A DNA stretch of 64,000 nucleotides from Nitzschia sp. DOCU1 (GCA_951394045.1 OX595995.1:558001-622000), one strand, 5' to 3'; shown: positions 20,408-31,663, numbered from the stretch's first letter. A program made the numbers and translations. The notes: generated by a model from the sequence alone, not told the origin.

Positions 20408-21646
20408 TTACTTGCTTCGTTTGTATACCTTTTGCAAAAAGGATTCAAAGACTTTCCAGGGCACACCCGCCGCCGCCAAGGTGGCACCCGCTTGACTATC
20501 CTTCATGGCCATGATCTTGTCATAGGATGCTTGTTCGTATTCCGCATACAATTTAGGCAATCCTAGTTCGGTATACAATTCCTTGATTTTCAATTCTTCC
20601 GGACTTCCCACCTTGCATTTGCCATAGTGTTGATCCAAGAATTTCTTTTGTTCCGGATTGGCCAATTGATGGTAGGCCTTGGTAAAGAGCCAACCACATT
20701 TTTTGTCGGCAATGTCGGTACCGACTTTACCGAGTTGTTCGGGCGACGCATAACAATCCAAATAGTCATCTTGTGCTTGAAAGTACACGCCCATGGTCAC
20801 GAGAATCTCTCGAGCTGCATCGTAAGCCTTGGGGTCCTTGACGCCTCCCATGACCATGGCAAAGGCGACACTCAAATAGAAGGAATAAAAGGACGTTTTG
20901 TAAGTCACAATCAACTCCCATCGTTCCGGAGTCAATTCTGGCAAATCCAACACATCACAAAGCGTATCCGAAAGTTGTCCCAGTTCGGTTTGCAAGGTCG
21001 TTTCCATCATGAGATCCAAGAGTTGCAACAACACTGTAGAATCATAGGCGAAATGTTTCTTGATCATTTTGTACACGAGACTTTCAATGGTGACCGCATC
21101 ATTAATGGCAATATACCAGGCATCTCCCAAAGTCTTGTACCAGCACGGCTGTCCTCGTCGTGTCACACTACTATCCATAATATCATCGGCTACCAACAAC
21201 CAAGCTTGTAGCCATTCAATGGCCCATCCTAAAATGGCCAAACGACAAAGTGTGGTATTGTCTTTGGTGTGAAGAATACAAACGCCGGCATCAACGACCA
21301 TGAGACCACGATTCATTTTGCCGCCTTTGATATTGTAATTCATCATTTTTTCGAGCCATGCGGTTTCACGAGGAGGCAAATCGTAATGCTGAGGAAGTTC
21401 TTGAAGGAATTCTTGAATCAAGACATCACACATTTTCATGAAACTTCCCTTGGGATCATTTTCATAATCATAGACGGGATAGTTACGAGTGGGGTCTTCT
21501 TCTTCTCCCTGGCGTTTGTGTTGCGTGGCGGGAAAGCTGGTCTTTTTGCCTTTGAAATAGGCCGCCGTCAAGAGCCCTCCACTGGCAAAGGCAGCGGCAG
21601 CAGTCAACCACAAGGTGGACGACGAGTTTGTAGACGAAGGCGACAT
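20408..21646 (-). CDS. FPPS: Farnesyl diphosphate synthase with N-terminal membrane segment
   Basis: Complete 412-aa frame. It condenses IPP with DMAPP and GPP to farnesyl diphosphate for sterol and other isoprenoid synthesis. The first Asp-rich motif is DDIMD (about residue 153) within LLVADDIMDSSVTRRGQPCWY, and the second is DDYLD (about 292) within YFQAQDDYLDCY. Both are in the form typical of eukaryotic FPP synthases, and the C-terminus KVYKRSK matches the family end. The N-terminus is unusual: a hydrophobic helix, TLWLTAAAAFASGGLLTAAYF (residues 11-31), precedes the catalytic domain, so the enzyme is probably anchored to a membrane (ER or other). A GGCGGGAA inverted repeat lies about 90-110 bp upstream of the start. 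Confidence 0.93.
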   Translation of the reverse strand: MSPSSTNSSSTLWLTAAAAFASGGLLTAAYFKGKKTSFPATQHKRQGEEEDPTRNYPVYDYENDPKGSFMKMCDVLIQEFLQELPQHYDLPPRETAWLEKMMNYNIKGGKMNRGLMVVDAGVCILHTKDNTTLCRLAILGWAIEWLQAWLLVADDIMDSSVTRRGQPCWYKTLGDAWYIAINDAVTIESLVYKMIKKHFAYDSTVLLQLLDLMMETTLQTELGQLSDTLCDVLDLPELTPERWELIVTYKTSFYSFYLSVAFAMVMGGVKDPKAYDAAREILVTMGVYFQAQDDYLDCYASPEQLGKVGTDIADKKCGWLFTKAYHQLANPEQKKFLDQHYGKCKVGSPEELKIKELYTELGLPKLYAEYEQASYDKIMAMKDSQAGATLAAAGVPWKVFESFLQKVYKRSK

Positions 21647-22151
21647 GGTGGTAGTTGTGGTTGTGGTTGCACTACAATGACCTGTTTCTCGTTATCGTAT
21701 CGGCATTGCGCTTTCTGTCCCTCCATTGTCGTTTCCCGCCTCACAAAAAATGGCGGGAAGGGCGAGCCAATGACGACAGAACGCCCGCCCGCCCATTACA
21801 GACAGACGGACGGGCGTGGTCGTGACTCCGGCGACCGCCCCATTGAGGACTGGAATTGATTGGACGACCCCTTTGATGGCAAAGAAAATTGGACGACCCC
21901 TTTGACCTCACAAAGATCTCGTGTTGCATGCCGGCGCGAGAGATCGTCGCCCTCTCCTCTCTCGCTTTTTGGGAACGTTGACCCACCACGATGGGCATTG
22001 AACGAGACTGTCCAAGGAAGGAATCAGTCAAACAAACAGTCCAGTCATTGCCTCTACTATTGAGAGCTAACGTTTCATTGCGGCTACCGCTGTTAGTGTT
22101 ATTGTTGCTGTTGCTGGTTGTGAGTGCGACCGAGTCGAGGCAGCAAGCAAG
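21647..22151. other. Divergent promoter region, FPP synthase and TRAPPC8
   Basis: A 505-bp region between two divergently transcribed genes. It holds the TTTCCCGCC/GGCGGGAA inverted repeat at 21731-21759. A duplicated phrase, ggacgaccccttTGA-like, occurs twice around 21860-21905. Confidence 0.5.
21732..21759. promoter_or_regulatory. E2F-like inverted repeat TTTCCCGCC...GGCGGGAA
   Basis: The arms TTCCCGCC (21733-21740) and GGCGGGAA (21752-21759) are perfect reverse complements with an 11-nt A-rich spacer, 87-113 bp upstream of the FPP synthase start. The half-site matches the E2F/DP core. Binding is not shown. Confidence 0.4.
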
Positions 22152-25100
22152 ATGCGTTCCAGTGGCAGCAGTCCACCCCGGCCACCACCCCCACCTGGTA
22201 CTACTAGTAGTAGTGGCCCCCCTGCTGTTCCACCTCCACCTTCTTCAGCTGCTCGTGTCCATGAATCTTCTCTAGGAGACTTGCCGACCATGGAGAGTGC
22301 TCCTCCGTCTGGCAACTTTACTACTACGGCTGCCTCATTGGCATTGAATTTGAATCCTCTGCCCCCACCACCGCCACCACCCAAGTCGGTACGAATGGCA
22401 CGAGCCTTGTCGCCTCCTAGATCGGGAAATTACCACAGCAAGTCTCCTACGGCCGTATCGCCACTTCCACCGCCTCCCAAAGTGGCCGTGACACCACCAC
22501 CAGCAGTAGCAACAGCAGCTGCTACTTCAAATCAACAGGCGGCGATTCCTGCACCACTCCCGCCGCCACCACCTCCACCACCCGCAGTCAAGGCATCTTC
22601 CCTTCCTTCTCCTCCCTCCTTGGACAATGACCGTCCCGCTACTCTTGATAACGACGAATTGTTGTTTCCACCACCCCGATTGCCCCTCGGAACGTTTGAG
22701 CCAGCCTTGGATCCTCACAAGGGACCTTCCTTATTGGCACGACGTCAAACGCACATTCCTGTGCTGGTCATTTCGACCGAATCCGCGCAAATGATTGCTT
22801 GGAAAAATGGATTGCAATTGATAGATCTCTTTCAAGGCATTGCTCGACAAGTACACACCTCAAATACACCCTTTCGGTCCATTAATAACAAATCCTTGAT
22901 ATTGACGCCCGCACAATTTCAAGTCGAATTTGTGGATCCCAGTCAATTGACGCCATGCAGTTATTCCAGTGCACATGCCTTGTTGCAAGAACAAGCCAAG
23001 TTACAAGAATCGGATGGAAATATTGCACAAGAATTGGAGTTACTAGAAGATCGAGTCGAATTGCTACTGCAAGACTCTACGTCAGAGGACGACGATGTAG
23101 ATTTACGTCAAGTCACCAAGGATGCCTTTTTATTGACCAGTCCTTTGGATATTCCTTGGCTATTACGATATCGACAAGCCTTGGATGCTTCCACCAATGC
23201 CATGCCACATGATTTGATTGCCTGTCCTGCCCTGGTGCTGTTGGTGTGCAGTACCGATGAAGTGGAGTCGCCCGTCCAAGTATTGCAGGAACTCTACAAC
23301 GCACCTCACATTTTGCCAGACTGCTTTAAAAATGGTCTCTATGATCCTGTTGTGAGACATGAAGTCTTGGTCTTGCATGACAATGTGGAAGGACCGCCCA
23401 ATATTGATGATGCTGCTCTACGATATACACTCCAGCAACAATTTGGACCACAATCGCAAGTTTTGAGAATTAACAATGTACCCAAAGATGTCGCACTCGC
23501 ATTGGCCGCCGAGGAAGATACGGATATTTGGGGTGGGGGCGGGACACGGGGAACTCGTCTCAGTGTTAATGATCGAGCCTTGTTGAGACGCTATTTTCAA
23601 ACACTCCTGACTTCTTCATTGCTGCCCGCATTGGAACGTCGAATTGCCGATTTGAATGCCATTGTCAGTGAACGCAAAAAGGGAGTTCGCAATTTGGTCA
23701 AGAACTTTTGGAGAAAACCAAAAGAAGAAATTGACACAACGGCTACTACCACCACAACGTTCAATTTACAAAACACGACATTGGATGATTCTGATAACAT
23801 GGCCATGGTCGTCTTGTATCGTCACGATTCCATTGAGAGTCAAACTCGTCTGCTTGCGGATACGCTCTTTTTGATTCAAGACTACGAGTCGGCATTGGCC
23901 ACCTATCGATTGATTCGAGAAGATTTCAAATCCGATAAAGCACTAGTGCATTATGCCAGTGTCCAAGAAATGATGGCCCTGTGCATGTATCATTTGGATA
24001 CGTACGGCAGAGCTCGGGATATCTTTGCGTGTTTGGAATTGGCGCTGTTGAGTTATACACGAGCGGCGGAAGAAGAACGCAAACTTATTTTGGGTGGAAA
24101 GGATGTTTCGGCACGGCCTCCGACAGCCCCACATGCGACACGATTAGCAACACGCCTTTGTCTCTTAATGGCGACGGCAAGTGATGCTCTTACCAAGGGC
24201 CGTGAATTGGAAGTGGCAGATTTATTAGCCAGTGCTAGTTCTCATGAATCCTCCTTGGGGGCTGCCGTCTTGTTGGAACAAGCGTCAGCCTTTTATTATG
24301 AAGCCGGCATGTATCGCAAGTATGCCTTTCATATGCTCATGAGTGGACACATGTTCCGAACAGCCAATCAAGATCATCATGCCTTTCGATGCTTTTGCTC
24401 GGCCTTGTATATATACCGTCATGGGAAATGGGCAGAATTACACAATCATCTCAAATCCGCCTTGGCAGCACAACTCTATACCATGGGACGCATGTCGGTG
24501 GCCATGATGCTCTATGCCAAATTAGTGGAAGGCGCTGGCAAAGTCTCGAGTAAATCCCAACAAAAGTTTCTTACGCATTTATTGGAAATTTGTTTGGAAC
24601 ATCCCAAAAAGGCCTTGGTGGGAGCCGATCGCATGGCTGTCCCGCCTCATGTTTCAAGTGCACGAGAACGGGACGCCTTGCGACAAGATCGATTGGAACG
24701 AATGGTCGAAATTATTCAATACACTCCGGGTGCCTCACGAGTATTGGAATTGCCCTATTTGAATTTGCCCAAACTATTCGATTCCAGCGTCCGGCTTTGG
24801 ACACATGCCGAAGAACACTTTCTTCCAACAACAACAACCTCGAGTAATAATACTGCAGAAGAACAGCAGCCAGCGTTTGAAATGGCAGTCGTGGACCCCT
24901 CAAAGCCAACAGCAGGCAAGACACTGGGCAAGATTTGCAAGGGCGATGATGAAGTTTGGGACAATCTGGAATTGTTGGCGACTGCCGAATGGAATGCTGT
25001 CGATAGTACTGTCCGAGGATTGGATGAGACGGTTACGGCGGCCTTGTCGAAAATCAAGGACACTCAACATCGACAGGTCATTGGTCAAATTGACAAGGAA

Positions 25101-27445
25101 AAGCAAAGCAAAGCGTTGATGGAACGAAGTCGACGTAATGGAAGCTTGAAACCCAAGGCGGCGGTCCGAGCTCGAATGGAACCCATCTTTTGTGATTTCG
25201 CCTTGGAGAATCCATTGGACGTGGATATTTCCATCACTCAATTGCAATTAGTGGCCCGTATGGTTGATGCCAGCGATACTATTTGTACGAATCAAGACGC
25301 TATCCAAATTGCAGGCGGTACAACTGATCAAACGTGGACGTTTCCCAGCACGGAACAGCAAGAGTTTCAAGTCGCCGACTTTTGTCGGCTTTCGACAAAG
25401 AATCAAAGGGCTTGCGTCACCGCCACCAGCAATCCCTTCTTTGTAGTCACAAAGCGAACATTGGAACTCAAGGCTGGGAAGAAGGACGTGGTTTCGGCCG
25501 GCTTGACTCCAATGGTGGAGGGTGATTTGGAAATCTTGGGCGTCCGCTACAAGCTCTCCGATCAAGTATGGGTGTACCATCCTTTCCACATTCCAGGTCC
25601 ACTGTTGGATGATACTCGATCAAACCGAGCCAATCGAGTCCGCGGTGAATCGTTGGTGCTCAAGTCCACGATTTCGGTGGACATGCCTTGCGTCACGGCG
25701 GAATTGGTGAAACGCAGCAGTTCGTCATCCACAACTTCTTCGCCAGTTGTAACATCCGACGACGGAGGACCTTTGTTAGAAGGCCAAATCAGCCATTGGA
25801 CAATTCGTTTGCGAAATATTGGGAGCGCCCCGGCTAGCCAACTCATTGTCAAAACCAATCTGCCGTGGATCAACATTCCTAGCAAACGAAGTGGAGACAA
25901 AGTTGGGGCCGAGGTACGAGAAGGCCAAGCCACGTCCTACTGCATAGGACCAACGGGAACGTTAATGTCATTGCCGCTGGAAGGCTCCCATTTGAAGGTA
26001 GCCGGCACTATCCATCCTGGCGAGACGGTGGATATCCCCATTCAGATTCGGACGTCTGGGAGTGGACGACGACATTTTTACATGCTCTACCGATACGCTT
26101 TGTACGACGACGAGAGCCAACAGTCCAGCCGAACGCGGTGGTTACGAAAGATGTACGAGGTTCCGGTACGTATCGATTGTTGTTTGTATTCGATGGTTTA
26201 CAATGCTCGCCAGTCGCTGATTTCCATTGTTACTGTTGCTGTAGGTTTTCCCCACTCTATCCCTTACCGCCCGGGTGGTGCCGTCCTTGATGAAGGACAA
26301 TGAACAACTGCTGTCAGTAGAGGTAAGTCTGGCAGCCAAGAGGCAGATCTTTCCAAATAGACTCCAAACGCACACTCATCCTTGCAGATGACCAATAACC
26401 GTACCGATCGACCTACCGATCTGTACGTCACTCTTGACAAGCTCTCTCTGGCAAGTCGCTCCTATCGGCTGGAAGCCCTCCCTGGTCAGTTTTCAACCTC
26501 GGAGCAATCAGGAAACGTTCTTCAGATTGGATGGCAAGAGCGCATGACCGTGCACTATCGGGTGGTGCCAATGGCAGAGGAAAGCCAAGTTTGTCAGCTA
26601 TCGGAATGTCCCTTTTTGGACGACGCTCCTGCAACGAATCAAGAATGTTGCAAGACAAATGCAATGGATTTTCTCTGCTTGGAACGAGCTTGTGAAACGT
26701 TTGAGGTAAGTGACGAAATGTAGGAGTTGTGGAGCCACCTGGCGCCGTCAGTTATACTTACGATTCCTTTCAGGCGGCCTGGACAAGCCATCAGACTGAG
26801 TTGATCCGAGCGGAGCACTCTCAAGATGGAGGTGGCAATCACCCCAGATCCATTGCTTCCATTCGAAGGGCTAACACGGCCGACTCGACAGGTATTCCTG
26901 ATTCCAGGGACGAAGAGGCTTTACACCCGACCTCAATTGGAATGCTTTGCCCGTCTGAAACCAGTAGCTCAAAGGTCCACATTCTATGCAATTGGAGAGC
27001 AATCCTTGGGGATGAGGTTATACGCGGTGAACATCATATGAGGGCAGTTTCCATTCGACCCAGGACGTATTTCAAGGGATGCCCAGTCAATGCCACTGCG
27101 TCTCATCCATTGACACTTTCCCATGATTTCTCCAAGGGCCCCGCAGTCGTCCCCGTCAGTGTGACATTGCGTAATAGAATGCTGGAGACCCCAGTCAATT
27201 TTGTTGTCTCGGTTGACAAGAATCCAAGTTTTGAATTGATTGGATTGGACGTTCTGCTACTATCCCTTGACCCCAGCCAAGACATTGAAATTCCTTTCGA
27301 AGCTTTGATTCCCAAAGCAGGCATTCATGATTTGCAGGCTCTGCAGCTGACGGTTCATCACGACGACCAGGATTTGCCGTTTGAACTCCCGCAGCAGTGG
27401 CTTGTACACGTCACGGATAGCTCCTCCCTGTCGTCCTCGAACTAA
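22152..27445 (+). CDS. TRAPPC8: TRAPP complex subunit TRAPPC8 (Trs85-like)
   Basis: Four exons: 22152..26165, 26245..26322, 26388..26705 and 26774..27445, all GT-AG and phase 0, 1693 aa. TRAPPC8/Trs85 is the TRAPPIII-specific subunit that tethers vesicles in autophagy and ER-Golgi traffic. Support comes from HIPVLVISTESAQMIAWKNG and LVLLVCSTDEVESPVQVLQ in the N-terminal domain, the LLRRYFQTLLTSSLLPALER then LNAIVSERKKGVRNLVKNFW segment, and alpha-solenoid parts such as FLIQDYESALATYRLIREDF. A beta-sandwich C-terminal half ends near LSHDFSKGPAVVPVSVTLRN. The first about 170 residues are odd, with runs of six to eight prolines resembling formin FH1 segments. The family is usually about 1400 aa, and the head accounts for much of the excess. 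Confidence 0.88.
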
Positions 27446-28065
27446 GCCATTAGCTCTGGCTCTAGTAGTAGTTCTTGGTATGACACAGAATGGTAAACTG
27501 TATCTTTCTAGTGATCGCAGATGACGAGTGGCTTGTCTCATGTACTACTAGATGAAAAGTCTAGCTAGGTGTGGAATCGGTATTACTCTGGGAAGAATCC
27601 GGCGTGTTTTGGCCCATCGAGTCAAAGCGCAACGATCACTTATTAGTCAACCACCGTCGAATACTTCGAATGGACCTCGTCAGAGTGCTCGCAGTGCGGA
27701 AATTTCCTTGTCGACCGAAAGCAGTACGATCATCAAGTAAACATGAGTATGTCAGTATTACTACTAGAGCTAGAAGCTTTGGGTAAATGTGTACCTTGTA
27801 CGGTGGATGGAAAAGGGCAAGTTCGACGGGCAACAGTATAGTACCGTAGCTATGGTGCTTTAGTACGCCGGCGGCTCGTCGCACCTTTTCCAACCGTGCG
27901 CTGGCGCGGATGATGGTGGGGTTTTCGCCGATCGTATCTTTGTGCTCTCTCTAGCTTGATGGCACCGCCGCCCTCGAAAGATCATTCTTTGTCACGGGCC
28001 TGATTCAACAGGTCGAACTCATTGCATCTCCAAACGTTCACTCATTCGACCTTCAGAAACATAGT
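27446..28065. other. 620-bp spacer
   Basis: TRAPPC8 3' region followed by the upstream region of the ankyrin-like gene. Several CTAGTAGTAG-type motifs occur. No gene is seen. Confidence 0.4.
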
Positions 28066-28836
28066 ATGAGTTCTCATAAAGCCTTGCATGGAAACCGAAC
28101 CATCCGCCAGCTTTATGACGAAGATCAGTTAGGTTTGGCGCGGATACGCTTTGAAAAGTTGTTAAAAGAAAGCCAAGCTGACAATGTAGCGAAGAATGAA
28201 CAGCAGCTTTACAAGGAGGTATTTGAACTGGGCGAGGCTGGGGATTACCCGATTCATCAGATTATCCAGTATTGTGGCAATAGCGATGCGGAGGCACTGA
28301 CTTTATCTATTTTGGAATTTTCCAAGGAATTTCCATTGGAGCGACGAAAAATGCTGTCAGCGACAAACCCCCGCTATGGTCGCACTCCTCTTCACTGGGC
28401 TGCGTATGCCCCAATGAAGGACCTCGACGTATTGGTTCGAGTCTATCCAGAAGCTCTCCTGACAAGGGACACGAAAAATGTTGGAGAACGAACGCCCCTG
28501 GAAATTTTCAAGCGATATCATTCAAAGGACGATTCACGAGCTGTGTTTCTGGAACAAATGACAGCCAGCTGGATTTGTCATAGACTTAGACTGTCCGTCC
28601 ATCTCTGTGCGAATCGATATTTCGGATCATCAGAAGCGACGCCACTGGTTCCATTTTCAAACAGCGATAGGGTTAGGGTTGCGAAGATTAGACCGAAACC
28701 TTGGTTCGCGTTGAGCGTTATTGGATATTTTCTACAGCGAGAAATGAAGCCGCTTGCCCTACACATACTCGCTTTTGCAGGCGGAAATGCAAAGGTTGCC
28801 GCTTCGAGGAAACGTCGCCGAGCTGCCTCTTCTTAA
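28066..28836 (+). CDS. Ankyrin-repeat-like protein, 256 aa
   Basis: Intronless frame with a clear ATG. One good ankyrin-type unit is visible, YGRTPLHWAAYAPMKDLDVL followed by VYPEALLTRDTKNVGERTPLEIF, in the pattern of diatom ankyrin proteins where each unit ends in a P-E-A-L turn. The N-terminal half is helical and charged (IRFEKLLKESQADNVAKNEQ). A hydrophobic segment WFALSVIGYFL lies near residue 210, and the C-terminus is basic (SRKRRRAASS), possibly a nuclear localisation signal. Protein-binding role inferred; partner unknown. Another ankyrin gene sub-family assignment is not possible from sequence alone. Confidence 0.7.
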   Translation: MSSHKALHGNRTIRQLYDEDQLGLARIRFEKLLKESQADNVAKNEQQLYKEVFELGEAGDYPIHQIIQYCGNSDAEALTLSILEFSKEFPLERRKMLSATNPRYGRTPLHWAAYAPMKDLDVLVRVYPEALLTRDTKNVGERTPLEIFKRYHSKDDSRAVFLEQMTASWICHRLRLSVHLCANRYFGSSEATPLVPFSNSDRVRVAKIRPKPWFALSVIGYFLQREMKPLALHILAFAGGNAKVAASRKRRRAASS

Positions 28837-29193
28837 TTGTAAAAGCGCTTTCAGAACGTTTCGTGAGCCAGCCTAGGTGTTTTGCTTTTCCATCATGGTG
28901 AGACTCGACCAGCCTGCTGCAGCCGAGCTACACGAATGCCTCGCGCCGTCAAGCTATGAGATGATTCATCCATGTGGCTTTTTGGAGTTCCCTAGCCTCC
29001 ACCCGTAGAAAGCTGCTGTTCAAAATCATAGAGGGGCGAACAACATCAATTTCTGCATGGTTGCTACTAGTAGTTAGCTATTCGGCCATCACTCTAGCAA
29101 CCATCCGAGGTCACTACTTGTCTACCTAAAACATTACCGATATGAATCAACATTTTAGCTCTAGTAAGACTAGTTCCAAAACTTCTACTGTTC
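28837..29193. other. Spacer
   Basis: No gene recognised between the ankyrin-like gene and the small minus-strand frame at 29194. Confidence 0.4.
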
Positions 29194-29340
29194 TCAACTC
29201 TGCTTTCGGGCGTAGTGGACCAGGTAGTTGAAGCCAAAGTGCAGAGCGGCCAGCGGAACGAAGGGGAAGTTGGGCCATCCGCCGACGCACGATGACTTGA
29301 ATTTGTTCACATTTTCCGCTCCTCCGAGATGCCGAACCAT
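29194..29340 (-). CDS. Small possible membrane protein, 48 aa (or last exon)
   Basis: The minus-strand frame runs from ATG at 29340 to TGA at 29194 and encodes a compact, protein-like sequence. It starts MVRHLGGAENVNKF, continues GGWPNFPFVPLAALHFGFNY and ends YARKQS. A 17-residue hydrophobic stretch with aromatic residues suggests a small inner-membrane subunit. The same frame stays open upstream to about 29470 without another ATG (it reads AFARLPSLSHMVRH), so this may be the last exon of a slightly longer spliced gene, with a presequence-like Arg/Ser leader. I do not recognise the family. Confidence 0.4.
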   Translation of the reverse strand: MVRHLGGAENVNKFKSSCVGGWPNFPFVPLAALHFGFNYLVHYARKQS

Positions 29341-30199
29341 GTGTGAGAGGGATGGGAGACGCGCGAAGGCCTTTGAAAATTTCGGCTCGGCCAGCGTTTT
29401 TCCTGCACGGGAATCCAGTACAAAATATACTACGGTTCGCGTGGAATTTCTTCGAAGCCCAAGGTATTGGCGTCACTGGGCGCCCGTTGAGCGGGCACGC
29501 AGATATTAAACAATGCCGAACTGGCGACAAAAATCAATTTACTTACGCGCTTGGCATCAGTTCCCTAAGTATTTTCGAAAATGATTATACATATTTATCT
29601 GTATACATTTTTTGATAGATGACGCCTGGGTTTTGTCGCAGTTATGCTATTTAGAAGGTCCAACGGAAAATGTGGAGGTTGGAGGGAGCTGTTTGTCCCG
29701 AAAATAGGCGAGCTTCAGCAGCCAGCAGCCCCTGCGAGATGGCATGCAGCCGTGGAGGCAACGCTCTCTCCCTCGAGCACGCTGGCTGAACACCATCACC
29801 GCACTTCCTCCCTCCACTATTGGACTTTTTTACCAGCTACTCTATTGCTATTGCCAAGAGCAATAAGACGAAGGTTGAACCGAGTCTCGACGATTGGATC
29901 GACGAGATTGACGTGAACCTTCCCCTCCTGAACCAGAGAATCAGCATTTGCATTAGTCTCCCGCGTTGCGGATTGGATCTCGTACGAAGCGCGGTTTGGT
30001 GCAAGTCGCTGACCTCATCACATTGAACATACGCTCAATCTACACTCTTGCTGTACCAGGTAGAACCAGTGCTGCTGAATCGACATCGACCCGGGCTGCT
30101 GTTGCTGCTGCGATTTGAGGAGGTGGTTTTTGGAACAGACTGAAATGCTGGTCTGAACTCTCGGTTATTTTGTATCGAGAACGAAACATATTGCTGAAC
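29341..30199. other. Spacer and 5' region of the next gene
   Basis: Apart from a possible upstream exon of the 48-aa frame (29341-29470), no gene is supported. The 3' part is probably the 5' UTR of the gene starting at 30200. Confidence 0.4.
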
Positions 30200-31663
30200 A
30201 TGACAAAAGAGGACGGTGAAAGCGCACCCGCGCCAGCAGTGGACGAGTCAAAGAAGGAGGCTGCAGGGTCGAGCCCAGCACCGGCTGCTCCCGCGCTGCC
30301 TGCTGGAGGCCCCCCGGGTCCTCCCAGATACCCCCCGGTAGGACGTGCTCCCGAGGGTGGGGGCTACTATCCGTATCCGCCAGGGGATGGTTCTGCCCAT
30401 CCCTACCCCCCGAGGGGCTACGAAGGCGCCCCTTACGGCATGCCGCCCCACATGGCTGGCTACCCGCCAATGTACCCCTATCAGCCGCCAATGTACCCGC
30501 ATTACCCTGGCTACCCGCCGCCGATGTACGGGTACCCGCCCCCTGATCCAAACATGGCTCATGCAGGTTACGGGCCTCGTGGGGGCGAGGACGGCTCTGG
30601 CTACGCTAAGAAGCCAGACGCAGACTCCAAGACGGAGGACGACGACGACGACGAGGGAGACGAAGCTGTGCCTGGGGCAGTTACGGCTCGCCTGAAGACG
30701 TACATTAAGCCTCGCATTCCGACAACACAAGACGTACTGGATCGTCGCGCTCGGAAGAATGCACAGTCCAGGGCTCGGGCCGAGAAACTGAGACTAAGAT
30801 GCATTGAAATCGAAAAGAAGCCTGCGGAGGAAAGAACCGAGGAGGAACAACAGATTTTCCTTCAATTTGAGAATCGACGTCAGAGGAAGAACGATCGATC
30901 GAGAGAACGCGCCATGGAAAAGAAGGAAGAGATTGATCGCATTCTGGCAAAGCCCGAGAAGAAGAGAACCAAAATCGAGAAGCAGTTCTTGGACAATGCA
31001 CTCGGTGCCAAGAAGAGAAAGAACGAAGGAGATCGACACCGTCGTCAACGTCTCAAGGTAATGGGTGTACCTGCCAAAGTTGGTCTCAAGGGCGCAATGG
31101 CACGAGGAGCGCATTTGCCACCCGCAGGCCGCCATGGCTACCACCCTTACCCTCCACCCTATGGTGGCCCTCACATGGGGGAAATCCCCATGAGTCCTAT
31201 GCCACCTATGGGCGGACATCATCCTCATATGCAATCCCCTGGAGGGTTTGGATCGCCAGGAATGATGCCAGGAATGGGATACCCAAGTCCTCAACATCGA
31301 CGAGGGCCAGGAGGTCCGCCCGGAGCCATGGAGACTCCGGGTAGATCTGGTGTGCCCTACATGGGACCCCCTCCACCTTATGAGGGCCAAGGTGGATCCC
31401 CCCAAGGGGGATCCGGTTCGCGCGTCGAGCAGCGCCGCAACGCTGATGGCTCGATGAGCATCTCGATTGGAGGTGGCTCTGGTGGCGGTAACGGAAATGG
31501 TGCCGGACCGAATAATGCCAGTGCTGGAGGAGGTGGAGGCGAGGAACAATCGTCTATGAACATTTCTGATGTTTCCCATCTTCTCCTCTACGATAACGGG
31601 GAAGAAGGCGAAGGGCAAGGCCAGGAATCTGCTGCTGCAGACGAAGCCAGCAAAGAAGTCTAG
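30200..31663 (+). CDS. Pro/Gly-rich protein with triplicated basic bZIP-like motif
   Basis: 487 aa, ATG at 30200. Residues about 30-150 are Pro/Tyr/Gly-rich (PPMYPHYPGYPPPMYGYPPP), then an Asp/Glu run. Residues about 178-290 hold three related basic units spaced about 46 residues apart: RRARKNAQSRARAEKL, NRRQRKNDRSRERAMEKK and AKKRKNEGDRHRRQRLK. The first two are each followed by a helix with KPxxxRTxxE. The N-x-x-S-R core recalls a bZIP DNA-contact region, but no leucine heptad follows. The C-terminal half is again Gly/Pro/Met-rich and ends acidic. A nuclear DNA- or RNA-binding regulator with disordered, phase-separation-prone flanks is a reasonable inference. The exact family is unknown to me. 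Confidence 0.72.
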   Translation: MTKEDGESAPAPAVDESKKEAAGSSPAPAAPALPAGGPPGPPRYPPVGRAPEGGGYYPYPPGDGSAHPYPPRGYEGAPYGMPPHMAGYPPMYPYQPPMYPHYPGYPPPMYGYPPPDPNMAHAGYGPRGGEDGSGYAKKPDADSKTEDDDDDEGDEAVPGAVTARLKTYIKPRIPTTQDVLDRRARKNAQSRARAEKLRLRCIEIEKKPAEERTEEEQQIFLQFENRRQRKNDRSRERAMEKKEEIDRILAKPEKKRTKIEKQFLDNALGAKKRKNEGDRHRRQRLKVMGVPAKVGLKGAMARGAHLPPAGRHGYHPYPPPYGGPHMGEIPMSPMPPMGGHHPHMQSPGGFGSPGMMPGMGYPSPQHRRGPGGPPGAMETPGRSGVPYMGPPPPYEGQGGSPQGGSGSRVEQRRNADGSMSISIGGGSGGGNGNGAGPNNASAGGGGGEEQSSMNISDVSHLLLYDNGEEGEGQGQESAAADEASKEV

